Shown: positions 1 to 5,030 of the stretch, one piece after another
How the letters are laid out: each line of letters begins with the position of its first letter
Numbering within the stretch: the stretch's first letter is position 1
Assembly (NCBI GenBank): GCA_001872165.1
Contig: MNXK01000059.1
Location: 1-8,380 of the forward strand
DNA length: 8,380 nucleotides
Reading direction: 5' to 3'
Source: Anaerolineae bacterium CG2_30_58_95
GTDB taxonomy: Bacteria; Chloroflexota; Anaerolineae; Anaerolineales; Villigracilaceae
Translations under genes and position numbers: made by a program
The notes under the pieces: model-generated
Database searches by the model: none
The model's input: only the letters and a program-made list of their open reading frames with translations
Told to the model about the DNA's origin: nothing

Positions 1-176
1 TGCGCATCATCATGCAGGAGGGGCGCAAACGGCAGATACGCGAGATCGGTTCCCTGTTGGGCTTGCCGGTGGTGAAGATCATCCGCGTGCGCATCGGCAG
101 CCTGCATCTCGGTTCGCTGAAGGCGGGACATTGGCGGCGGTTGACGGCGGAGGAAGTCAAGGCGCTGCGTGACTAG
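1..176 (+). CDS. RsuA/RluB-family rRNA pseudouridine synthase, C-terminal end (partial)
   Basis: The reading frame is open from base 3 to the TAG at 174-176, giving the last 57 residues of a protein that begins outside the window. The fragment starts RIIMQEGRKRQIRE and continues through a GLPV..I.RVRIGSL.LGSLK.G.WR.LT motif ending in EE. This is the conserved C-terminal block of the RsuA/RluB/RluE/RluF pseudouridine synthases, which isomerise single uridines in 16S or 23S rRNA during ribosome assembly. The catalytic Asp and any N-terminal S4 domain lie upstream and are not visible, so I cannot say which rRNA position is modified. RluB-like is the most likely type in this phylum (inference). 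The stop codon is followed immediately by a strong hairpin (177-213) that may serve as its transcription end. It converges with the toxin-antitoxin genes. Confidence 0.85.
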   Translation, partial: RIIMQEGRKRQIREIGSLLGLPVVKIIRVRIGSLHLGSLKAGHWRRLTAEEVKALRD

Positions 177-213
177 GGAGACCCCACAGGTCTCCAAGAC
201 CTGTGAGGTCTCC
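177..213. repeat. Hairpin-forming palindrome of the ACCTCACAGGT type
   Basis: Arms 177-193 and 197-213 pair as a 17-bp stem with one mismatch around a 3-nt loop. The core is ACAGGTCT...AGACCTGT. It starts directly after the pseudouridine synthase stop codon and is nearly the same sequence as the hairpin at 1533-1565. It could act as a transcription terminator, but only a short TTT follows (215-217), so a repeated extragenic palindrome is the better description. Confidence 0.75.
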
Positions 214-226
214 GTTTCGTGGTACC

Positions 227-322
227 AGACCTGACAGGTTTTATCCGCGCCGCTGTCAACCGAGTCGCGTGCGGGGACGTGGATTCGGGAATGCGCGCGG
301 CTCGCGGAAACCTGTCAGGTCT
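227..322. repeat. 96-bp quasi-palindromic element, copy 1
   Basis: Perfect 15-bp terminal inverted repeats lie at 227-241 (AGACCTGACAGGTTT) and 308-322. The interior is also partly self-complementary about almost the same centre: CCGCG 245-249 with CGCGG 303-307, CCGAGTC 260-266 with GATTCGG 282-288 (one wobble), and CGT 268-270 with ACG 277-279. The element could therefore fold along its whole length. Its size fits a REP/BIME-like or very small MITE-like element. No target-site duplication is evident. Confidence 0.75.
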
Positions 323-365
323 TGGGTTGTTATCACGCGCCATGTCCGCCGCCTTTCGTGGTTAT

Positions 366-461
366 AGACCTGACAGGTTTTATCCACGCCGCGGTTAACC
401 GAGTCGCGTGCGGGGATGGGGGTTCGGGAATGCGCGCGCCACGCGGAAACCTGTCAGGTCT
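366..461. repeat. 96-bp quasi-palindromic element, copy 2
   Basis: This is the second copy of the element at 227-322, with the same perfect 15-bp inverted termini at 366-380 and 447-461 and the same spacing. Substitutions sit mainly in the GC-rich interior and next to the right arm. The termini are fully conserved between copies, which suggests that the stem is what matters or that the duplication is recent. Confidence 0.75.
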
Positions 462-504
462 TTTGTTGTTGTCACGCGCCATGGTGTCCGCCTTTTGTGG
501 TTAG

Positions 505-645
505 GCCGCCCCCACCCGTCCTCCCCTCGCGAAGCACCCTGTAAGGGCAAATTCGACATGAAGAGTTGGTATGCCAACCTGAATTCTGGTGTCGAATTTG
601 GGGGAGGCGCCGCGAAGTACCCGAAGGGTGAAGGCGGAGGGGGCT
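505..645. repeat. Imperfect inverted-repeat element centred near 574
   Basis: The inner arms CAAATTCGACA (548-558) and its reverse complement (590-600) match over 11 bp. Between them is a small hairpin, GTTGG 565-569 with CCAAC 574-578. Outside them, CACCCT 535-540 pairs with AGGGTG 625-630, and the C-rich left flank (509-527) faces a G-rich right flank (631-643). When translated, both flanks give Gly/Glu/Trp-rich nonsense of the GEG-GGW kind that I associate with interspersed repeats in other genomes (recollection, not checked). It is probably a degenerate palindromic repeat. Confidence 0.45.
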
Positions 646-670
646 GGTCATTGAAATGAAATCTACTTCG

Positions 671-714
671 GAAAAGAAATCGCCCCTGATGATGGATAGG
701 TCTCAGAGGCGACT
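671..714 (-). terminator. Rho-independent terminator of the toxin-antitoxin operon
   Basis: Read on the minus strand, 714-703 pairs with 689-678 as a 12-bp stem (AGUCGCCUCUGA with UCAGGGGCGAUU, two G-U pairs) around a 13-nt loop. It is followed by a U-rich stretch (UUUCUUUU-like, 679-672). It lies 15 bases beyond the toxin stop codon, as expected for the end of this operon. Confidence 0.6.
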
Positions 715-729
715 GTTGATTTGAAGGAA

Positions 730-1116
730 TTACCAGAGGCGGGTGACCCCGTACGCGTCGAATACGTCATCCACGCTGACCAATGTCATTTGCTCAATTC
801 TTGCTTGCGCGGCGATGAGTCTGTCAAAAGGGTCGCGGTGGTGAAATGGCATGGACGCGATCAATGCGGTGTGTTCAAAGGAAATATCCAGCAACTCAAT
901 TATATTTTCAGCAAGTTGTTCGGGGATCAGGGTTTCGAAGGGTTCGCTCAACGTCAACTTGTCAATGCTGACTTTGATGGCGATTTCCCATAAACTTGCC
1001 ACGCTCAAGTAACGGTTATTGTTCAGGTCTTCAATGGCTGAACGCGCCGATTGGCTCAGGCTTGAATCTCCTGCAATGAACCAAAGAAAAGCGTGCGTAT
1101 CCAACAGCAAATTCAT
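730..1116 (-). CDS. vapC: PIN-domain ribonuclease toxin (VapC-like)
   Basis: This 128-residue protein is a complete single PIN domain of the usual VapC size. The acidic active-site residues are visible: D6 in the N-terminal LLLDTHAFLW motif, E44 in SLWEIAIK, D95 and D98 in HHRDPFDRLIAAQA, and the late acidic pair D116-D117. The DTHAFLW and DPFDR signatures are those of the Sll0205-like PIN branch. Such proteins are Mg2+-dependent ribonucleases that cut tRNA, rRNA or mRNA when their antitoxin is lost; the target cannot be read from the sequence. Its ATG overlaps the antitoxin stop by 4 bases (1113-1116), the standard coupling in type II toxin-antitoxin operons, and a terminator follows at 671-714. 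No disruption is seen, so the toxin is probably functional. Confidence 0.9.
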   Translation of the reverse strand: MNLLLDTHAFLWFIAGDSSLSQSARSAIEDLNNNRYLSVASLWEIAIKVSIDKLTLSEPFETLIPEQLAENIIELLDISFEHTALIASMPFHHRDPFDRLIAAQARIEQMTLVSVDDVFDAYGVTRLW

Positions 1117-1340
1117 GGCATGTACTCACGGAAATCTGCCAGAGGCTCATTAAAGTCTTTGGCGAATTTAATCTTTCCTTTCGCGCTCCCAAATTTTGGT
1201 TTATGCGCGGTTTTCATCGGCACGAGTTGAATGATCTGCTGTCCGTTCTTGGTGATGACAACCTTGTCCCCGCGCATGGCAGCTTCGATCAAGTCCGCGA
1301 TTTTTGTTTTTACATCGTCATAACTTACATTGATTACCAT
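1113..1340 (-). CDS. Phd/YefM-family antitoxin
   Basis: This 75-residue protein has the Phd/YefM layout. An N-terminal DNA-binding half (NVSYDDVKTKIADLIEAAMRGDKVVITKNGQQIIQLVP, residues 4-41) is followed by a basic and then acidic tail (SAKGKIKFAKDFNEPLADF, about 52-70) of the kind that wraps around and inhibits a PIN toxin. It lies directly upstream of the toxin and overlaps it by 4 bases, so the pairing is clear. By family knowledge it should bind its own promoter, and the toxin-antitoxin complex should repress the operon. The ATG at 1340 is preceded by a moderate AGGTG site. A short upstream frame ends inside the antitoxin start codon region (ATGGTAA, 1334-1340), which suggests translational coupling to that frame. 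Confidence 0.9.
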   Translation of the reverse strand: MVINVSYDDVKTKIADLIEAAMRGDKVVITKNGQQIIQLVPMKTAHKPKFGSAKGKIKFAKDFNEPLADFREYMP

Positions 1341-1537
1341 TTTGCACCTGCCTTTTCTTTCAAATATTCATGCAATGGTTGGCCAGGCTCGTTGCGGCAT
1401 TCTTCAATAACTAGCAAGTCCATCGAAAGCGCGTTGAGCCGCTTGATCTCGTCCTGCATATCGGCGATACCTGTTATTGCAAGTTCCCATATGACCGTAT
1501 CATCTCCTGGCTTGATTATATACCGAATTCTCAGACC
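1334..1537 (-). pseudogene. Small unrecognised frame upstream of the antitoxin, probably 5'-truncated
   Basis: A minus-strand frame is open from 1537 to the TAA at 1334-1336 (67 codons). It reads RYIIKPGDDTVIWELAITG, then a charged helical stretch, and ends in HEYLKEKAGAKW. I do not recognise the family. The first in-frame ATG is at 1459-1457, which would give only 41 residues and has a poor ribosome site, yet protein-like composition begins before it. Upstream, the frame runs into the palindrome at 1533-1565, which supplies its stop (1538-1540). The simplest reading is a gene whose start was lost when the palindrome arrived. Its stop overlaps the antitoxin ATG (ATGGTAA), as in a genuine operon. 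It may instead be a 41-residue protein, or non-coding leader. Confidence 0.4.
1515..1520 (-). promoter_or_regulatory. Candidate -10 box for the toxin-antitoxin operon
   Basis: A consensus TATAAT lies on the minus strand (1520 to 1515) within GGTATATAATC, just inside the palindrome that borders the operon. No good -35 hexamer lies 16-18 bases upstream, where the palindrome arm sits. If used, transcription would begin near 1508, inside the small frame upstream of the antitoxin, which would leave that frame only the ATG at 1459. Confidence 0.35.
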
Positions 1538-1565
1538 TCACAGGTCTTGAAGACCTGTGAGGTCT
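1533..1565. repeat. Perfect 15-bp-stem hairpin, sibling of 177-213
   Basis: Arms AGACCTCACAGGTCT (1533-1547) and AGACCTGTGAGGTCT (1551-1565) are exact reverse complements around the 3-nt loop TGA. The sequence is close to the hairpin at 177-213, and the two lie at opposite ends of the block that holds the tandem repeats and the toxin-antitoxin genes. No U-run follows on either strand, so a terminator role is weak. Confidence 0.8.
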
Positions 1566-1575
1566 TGCTTCAATT

Positions 1576-1785
1576 TTATTTCCCAAACGCCACCATCAGT
1601 CGCGCCATGTGTTTGGCGTGTTTGAGATACAAATCCAGGCGTATGTTTTCGTTGGGGGCGTGGCCGCGTCCATCCGGATGACCCAGGCCGGCGGTCGCCA
1701 CCGGCAGGCCCAGGTCGTGGACGAAGGGGTAGTTGGGCCCGGAGCCGCCGGCAATGCCGATGACGAGCAGGGCGCCGTTGGGCAT
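1576..1785 (-). pseudogene. Chimeric gene remnant: uridine-kinase-like start joined to M20 peptidase C-terminus
   Basis: This 69-codon frame ends in a TAA at 1576-1578. From residue 13 (GGSGPNYPFVHDLG) to the end, 48 of 57 residues match the C-terminus of the M20 peptidase at 7463-8380, and the first 28 of these are identical, including the HAPNENIR motif with its metal-binding His. The other 80% or so of an M20 enzyme is missing, so it cannot be an active peptidase. The first residues, MPNGALLVIGIAGGSG, do not match the intact peptidase but read like the extreme N-terminus of uridine kinase (VIGIAGGSGSGKT). The P-loop lysine is absent because the sequence switches to peptidase at GGSG. A join at shared GGCGGCTCCGG DNA is the likely origin. 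There is no clear ribosome site. A TATAAT lies only 6 bases before the ATG (1797-1792), so a leaderless transcript is conceivable but unproven. Confidence 0.7.
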
Positions 1786-1832
1786 GGCTGAATTATACCT
1801 TTTCCGTGCAAAGTGGATGAAACCTGGAAACC

Positions 1833-1858
1833 AAAAGCCGGCCTCATTCGGGCCGGCT
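1833..1858 (-). terminator. Rho-independent terminator of the liv/CBS operon
   Basis: On the minus strand the 8-bp GC-rich stem AGCCGGCC (1858-1851) pairs with GGCCGGCT (1843-1836) around a 7-nt loop. It is followed by TTTT and, after two G, TTT. It lies about 25 bases after the stop codon of the CBS-ACT gene and is the clearest intrinsic terminator in the window. Confidence 0.85.
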
Positions 1859-1882
1859 GTGGTTACTGGGAGTTGCTTTGGA

Positions 1883-2521
1883 TCATTCGCGAATATCCAC
1901 CAGCGTCTCGACCAATGGCTCGACGGCGGTTTTCACAGCTTCCTTCTCGAGGCCGGTAATCTTGAAGGTGATCAACCGGTTGGAAGGATCCTCGCCGGTG
2001 AATACGCCAAAGGCGATGAAATTCCCGCCCAGGCTGGAGAGAGCTTGCGTGATCTTCGCCAGTTGACCGGCTTTTTCGGTCACCAGTGCAGTGACGCGGA
2101 CGCCGCGCTCGCGCGCTCCCATCAATTCCAGGAAGATCTTGAATAGATCGGTCTCGGTAATGATCCCGATCACGTGCCCATCGCGCATCACCGGAAGACC
2201 GCCAATCTTATTATCAGCCATGATGCGGGCGGCTTCTTCGATCGGTGTGTCCTCGGCCACTGAGAGGACTTTCTTGGTCATTACCTCGGCAACCGTGACT
2301 TTGCTGAGCAGATAGTTGATCTCCCAGATGCTCAAAGAGGTCGCTTTGGAGGGAGTAGCGTTCAACAGGTCTTTGTCCGAGACGATACCCACCAGTTTGC
2401 CATTTTTGACTACCGGCGCGCGGCGGATGCGCTCCTGCCGGAAAAGGCTGAGAGCATCGTGGATCGGCATATCTGGCGTGATGGAGATCACGGGGTGTGA
2501 CATTCTCTCACCGACTAGCAT
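1883..2521 (-). CDS. CBS-CBS-ACT domain protein (AcuB-like)
   Basis: This 212-residue soluble protein has three sensor domains. CBS 1 covers about residues 3-57 (MSHPVISITPDMPIHDAL through GKLVGIVSDKDLL), CBS 2 about 75-132 (VAEVMTKKVLSVAEDTPIEE through GHVIGIITETDLF), and an ACT-type domain about 141-211 (VRVTALVTEKAGQLAKITQALSSLGGN). Paired CBS domains generally bind adenine nucleotides or S-adenosylmethionine, and ACT domains bind amino acids. The order is that of AcuB-like proteins; no catalytic domain is present. It is the last gene of the liv operon, 77 bases after livF and just before the terminator, which suggests a role in sensing energy or amino acid state for the transporter (inference). 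The ATG at 2521 is preceded by an excellent AAAGGAGG. A TATAAT overlaps the livF stop, but its -35 is poor, so a separate promoter is uncertain. Confidence 0.88.
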   Translation of the reverse strand: MLVGERMSHPVISITPDMPIHDALSLFRQERIRRAPVVKNGKLVGIVSDKDLLNATPSKATSLSIWEINYLLSKVTVAEVMTKKVLSVAEDTPIEEAARIMADNKIGGLPVMRDGHVIGIITETDLFKIFLELMGARERGVRVTALVTEKAGQLAKITQALSSLGGNFIAFGVFTGEDPSNRLITFKITGLEKEAVKTAVEPLVETLVDIRE

Positions 2522-2598
2522 AGGAGCCTCCTTTGAAAGTAGCGCAACGGTAAGTTCTAGTCATTCGATACCAGAAAGACTAGTACCAGTAATGTCTA

Positions 2599-3309
2599 TT
2601 ATAAACCCAGGTAAGCGGTGCGAACGTGCTGGTTGTCCATCAACTGCCGAGTTGGGCCTTCCAGTTCGGAGCGTCCCTGTGAAAGCACATAGCCGTAATC
2701 GCTTACCGCCAGCGCCATTTGCACATTCTGTTCAACCAGCAGGATGGTGATGCCTGTCTTTTTGAGTTGTTTCAGGCTATCAAAGAGTTGCAGCACCAGC
2801 AGCGGGGCCAAACCGAGGGAGAGTTCGTCAATCATCAGTACACGCGGCTCTGCCATGATGCCGCGCGCCACGGCCAGCATTTGTTGTTCGCCACCGCTGA
2901 GCGTACCGGCTTTCTGGTTGGCGCGCTCCTTCATGCGCGGGAACATCTCGAAAACGCGTTCGAGATTGTCTTTGAACTTGGGGCGGCTGCGGCGGTTGGT
3001 GGCGCCCATTTCCAGATTTTCGACCACCGTCATATCAGTGAACAACTGGCGGCCTTCAGGCACCAGCACCAGTCCCATCTCGGCCTTGGTGTGCGCGGGA
3101 ACGCGGCTGAAGTCCTTGCCTTCGAACAAGATTGATCCACTCCACGGACGGAGCAGACCCATCACCGTGCGCAGCAGTGTGGTCTTGCCAGCGCCATTTG
3201 CGCCGACCAGACAGGTCAGTTTGTTTTCCTCCAGGGTGAGGCCGGCGCCCCAGAGAATTTGCACTTCTCCGTAACCGGAGGTCACATCGCGTATTTCGAG
3301 GATAGCCAT
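2599..3309 (-). CDS. livF: Branched-chain amino acid ABC transporter, ATP-binding protein LivF
   Basis: This 236-residue ATPase is of normal LivF length. Visible motifs are Walker A GANGAGKTT (36-44), the Q-loop region PEGRQLF (84-90), signature LSGGEQQ (137-143), and Walker B VLMIDE (157-162). The switch position that is His in most ABC ATPases is Gln (VEQN, Q194), which is normal for LivF. The residue after the catalytic Glu is Leu where the family usually has Pro (DELSLGLAP). It pairs with LivG to drive substrate import through LivH/LivM. The end VRTAYLGL matches the family's C-terminal YLG. It begins 3 bases after the livG stop, so the two are coupled. Substrate cannot be read from an ATPase; branched-chain or other hydrophobic or polar amino acids are the usual cargo. 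Confidence 0.95.
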   Translation of the reverse strand: MAILEIRDVTSGYGEVQILWGAGLTLEENKLTCLVGANGAGKTTLLRTVMGLLRPWSGSILFEGKDFSRVPAHTKAEMGLVLVPEGRQLFTDMTVVENLEMGATNRRSRPKFKDNLERVFEMFPRMKERANQKAGTLSGGEQQMLAVARGIMAEPRVLMIDELSLGLAPLLVLQLFDSLKQLKKTGITILLVEQNVQMALAVSDYGYVLSQGRSELEGPTRQLMDNQHVRTAYLGL

Positions 3310-3312
3310 GGC

Positions 3313-4065
3313 TCACTCTTCCTTCATCAGCCGCTCGGCCAGTTTCGGGTCGCCCAGGTAGGCCTCGATCACGCGTGTATCGGCGGCGACCTGCTGCGGC
3401 GTACCCTCGGCGATTTGCTGGCCGTAATCGAGCACGATGATGCGGTCGGAGATGTTCATCACCGCTTTCATCACATGCTCGATCATGATGATGGTCACAC
3501 CCTGATCGCGGATCTTACGGACAATGGCGATCATTCCGTCAATTTCCGAGGAGTTCAGCCCGGCCAGCACTTCATCCAGCAGCAGGAGATAAGGGCGGGA
3601 AGCCAGGGCGCGTGCCATTTCCAGCCGTTTCTTTTGCGCCACGTTCAGGCTGCTGGCCAGTTGCTCGGCCCGTTCGGCCAACCCGATGAATTCGAGCACT
3701 TCGTCGGCGATCTGCACGGCGCGGCCAAGCTTTTGGTTCTCGCGTCCGAAACAGGCCCCCGCCGTGACGTTCTCGCGCACGGTGAGTCCATTCAGTGGGC
3801 GAACGATTTGGTGGGTGCGCGCCAGTCCCATACGGGACAGGTGGTAGGGCTTGTGTCCGGTAATATCCTTGCCTCTAAAGTGGACGCGGCCTTCTTCGGG
3901 CGAGTATATGCCATTGATGACGTTGAATAACGTCGTTTTGCCGGCGCCGTTGGGGCCGATCAGACCGAGGATCTGGCCTTCCGGCAAGTCAAAGGTGACT
4001 TTTGTGAGGGCTTGCAGCCCGCCAAATCGTTTGGTGATACCTTCTACGTTCAAGATTGCGCTCAT
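3313..4065 (-). CDS. livG: Branched-chain amino acid ABC transporter, ATP-binding protein LivG
   Basis: This 250-residue ATPase has Walker A GPNGAGKTT (37-45), Walker B YLLLLDE (159-165) followed by the LivG-typical VLAGLN, and the switch His in IEHVM (H197). The signature motif, normally LSGGQ, reads LNVAQKKRLEMARAL (140-154), so the two conserved glycines are gone. Degenerate signatures of this sort occur in a branch of LivG homologues, so this need not mean loss of function, particularly since LivF keeps a canonical LSGGE. The ATG overlaps the livM stop by 4 bases (4062-4065), and livF follows after 3 bases. It acts on the cytoplasmic face as half of the ATPase heterodimer. The C-terminus IEAYLGD is typical of LivG. 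Confidence 0.95.
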   Translation of the reverse strand: MSAILNVEGITKRFGGLQALTKVTFDLPEGQILGLIGPNGAGKTTLFNVINGIYSPEEGRVHFRGKDITGHKPYHLSRMGLARTHQIVRPLNGLTVRENVTAGACFGRENQKLGRAVQIADEVLEFIGLAERAEQLASSLNVAQKKRLEMARALASRPYLLLLDEVLAGLNSSEIDGMIAIVRKIRDQGVTIIMIEHVMKAVMNISDRIIVLDYGQQIAEGTPQQVAADTRVIEAYLGDPKLAERLMKEE

Positions 4066-5030
4066 GGCAGCACCTTCCGCAGTCGGGGGAGGCGATTACG
4101 CAGCCAACCCACTGCGCCCGCCGGAATGAAGAGCACGATAAGCAAGAGCAGTGCACCGGCCACCGAGAGTTGAATGTTCTTGAATACCGGGTTGGTCAGC
4201 AGGAAGCCGCGCAGGCGCTGGTAGCCCACCGCGCCAAGCACCGGGCCAAGCACCGTACCCTGTCCACCCAGCATGACCATCACCAGGTTTTCGATGGAGA
4301 AATGCAGGCGGAAGGCATCCCCCGGCTCGACGTTGCCGTTCTTGAAAAAGAACAACACCCCCACCATGCCCGGCAGGATAGCGGAGAGGACATAGGCCCA
4401 GGTCTTGGCGTTGGGGGTGACCACGCCCATGACCTCGGCGGTGTCTTCATCTTCACGGATGGCCATCAGACTCAGGCCAAACTTGCTTTGCTTAATGAAG
4501 AAACTTACCAGCACGACGAGGATTGCCAGCGCGAAAATGGTGTAATAGGTGAGCCAGAGAGCCTGTGCTGCGCCGCCATAGGCTTTATAAACCTGGAATT
4601 TCAACTCGATGCCGGTTGGCCCACCAAACGGAGCGAAGTTGTTGACGAAAGCGCGCATAGCCTCGTTGATGCCAATGGTCGCCAGGGCAAAATAAGCGCC
4701 GCGCAGGCGCAAAATGGCCTTGCCAAGCAGGAAAGCCAGCAGGGCGGCTGCGGCGCCGCCGGCCAGGGTGGCGATCCAGAGCGATACGTTGTACCGTTCG
4801 ATCAGGAACATTCCAATATAACCGCCCAGGCCGTAAAAGACAATGTGACCAAAACTGACGTAGCCGGTATATCCCAGCAGGATGTTCAGGCTGGAAGCGA
4901 AAACGACCGAAAGCAAAACAGTGAAAATAACCTCGCGAGCTGCCGCGTTCTGCCCCAGAATTGGCCAGATGCCCAGGAGGGCGATTAGCAGCAGCGTGAA
5001 CCAAAGCCCGGGATTTAGCCAGTTTTTCAT
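4062..5030 (-). CDS. livM: Branched-chain amino acid ABC transporter permease LivM
   Basis: This 322-residue, very hydrophobic inner-membrane protein has about eight to ten predicted membrane spans by eye. LivM landmarks are GYTGYVSFGH (53-62), RLRGAYFALATIGINEAMR (108-126), the cytoplasmic coupling loop AIREDEDTAEVMGV (190-203) that should contact an ATPase, and MLGGQGTVLGPVLGA (253-267). It ends in a short basic tail (RNRLPRLRKVLP). With LivH it forms the channel of the importer. Its start overlaps the livH stop by 4 bases and its stop overlaps the livG start by 4, so expression is tightly coupled. No truncation or frameshift is seen. Long plus-strand frames opposite this gene are antisense shadows. 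Confidence 0.95.
   Translation of the reverse strand: MKNWLNPGLWFTLLLIALLGIWPILGQNAAAREVIFTVLLSVVFASSLNILLGYTGYVSFGHIVFYGLGGYIGMFLIERYNVSLWIATLAGGAAAALLAFLLGKAILRLRGAYFALATIGINEAMRAFVNNFAPFGGPTGIELKFQVYKAYGGAAQALWLTYYTIFALAILVVLVSFFIKQSKFGLSLMAIREDEDTAEVMGVVTPNAKTWAYVLSAILPGMVGVLFFFKNGNVEPGDAFRLHFSIENLVMVMLGGQGTVLGPVLGAVGYQRLRGFLLTNPVFKNIQLSVAGALLLLIVLFIPAGAVGWLRNRLPRLRKVLP

Larger units (their letters stand above)
214..503. repeat. Tandem 139-bp repeat, two full copies plus a 12-bp stub
   Basis: Copy 1 is 214-352, copy 2 is 353-491, and 492-503 repeats the beginning of the unit again. Landmarks line up exactly 139 bases apart, for example the TTTCGTGG-like start at 215, 354 and 493 (the third reads TTTTGTGG). 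By eye the two copies are roughly 85-90% identical, with substitutions and a 2-base shift near the end (CCATGTCC against CCATGGTGTCC). Short frames across the region are not gene-like. Each unit contains one 96-bp quasi-palindrome, listed separately. Confidence 0.85.

Noticed and set aside
214..503. CRISPR array
   Set aside because: There are only two long near-identical units with no short repeat-spacer periodicity, and the internal sequence is repeated as well, so there are no spacers.
322..659. Short frames over the intergenic repeats
   Set aside because: They follow the tandem units and palindromes, lack ribosome sites and have biased nonsense composition.
1203..1550. 115-codon plus-strand frame opposite the antitoxin
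   Set aside because: It is antisense to the antitoxin and the small upstream frame, with no recognisable domain.
2557..2583. CTAGTC...GACTAG inverted repeat between livF and the CBS-ACT gene
   Set aside because: It has only a 6-bp stem around a 15-nt loop and no U-run, so it is too weak to call a terminator or operator.
3193..3201. LivF Gln in place of the switch His (Q194)
   Set aside because: VEQN at this position is usual for LivF proteins, so it is not an anomaly.
3259..3930. 223-codon plus-strand frame spanning the livF/livG boundary
   Set aside because: It is antisense to two well-supported ATPase genes and has no family features of its own.
4056..4988. 310-codon plus-strand frame opposite livM
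   Set aside because: It is antisense to a clear LivM with conserved motifs, its composition is Gln/Glu/His-rich without a recognisable domain, and it has no ribosome site.
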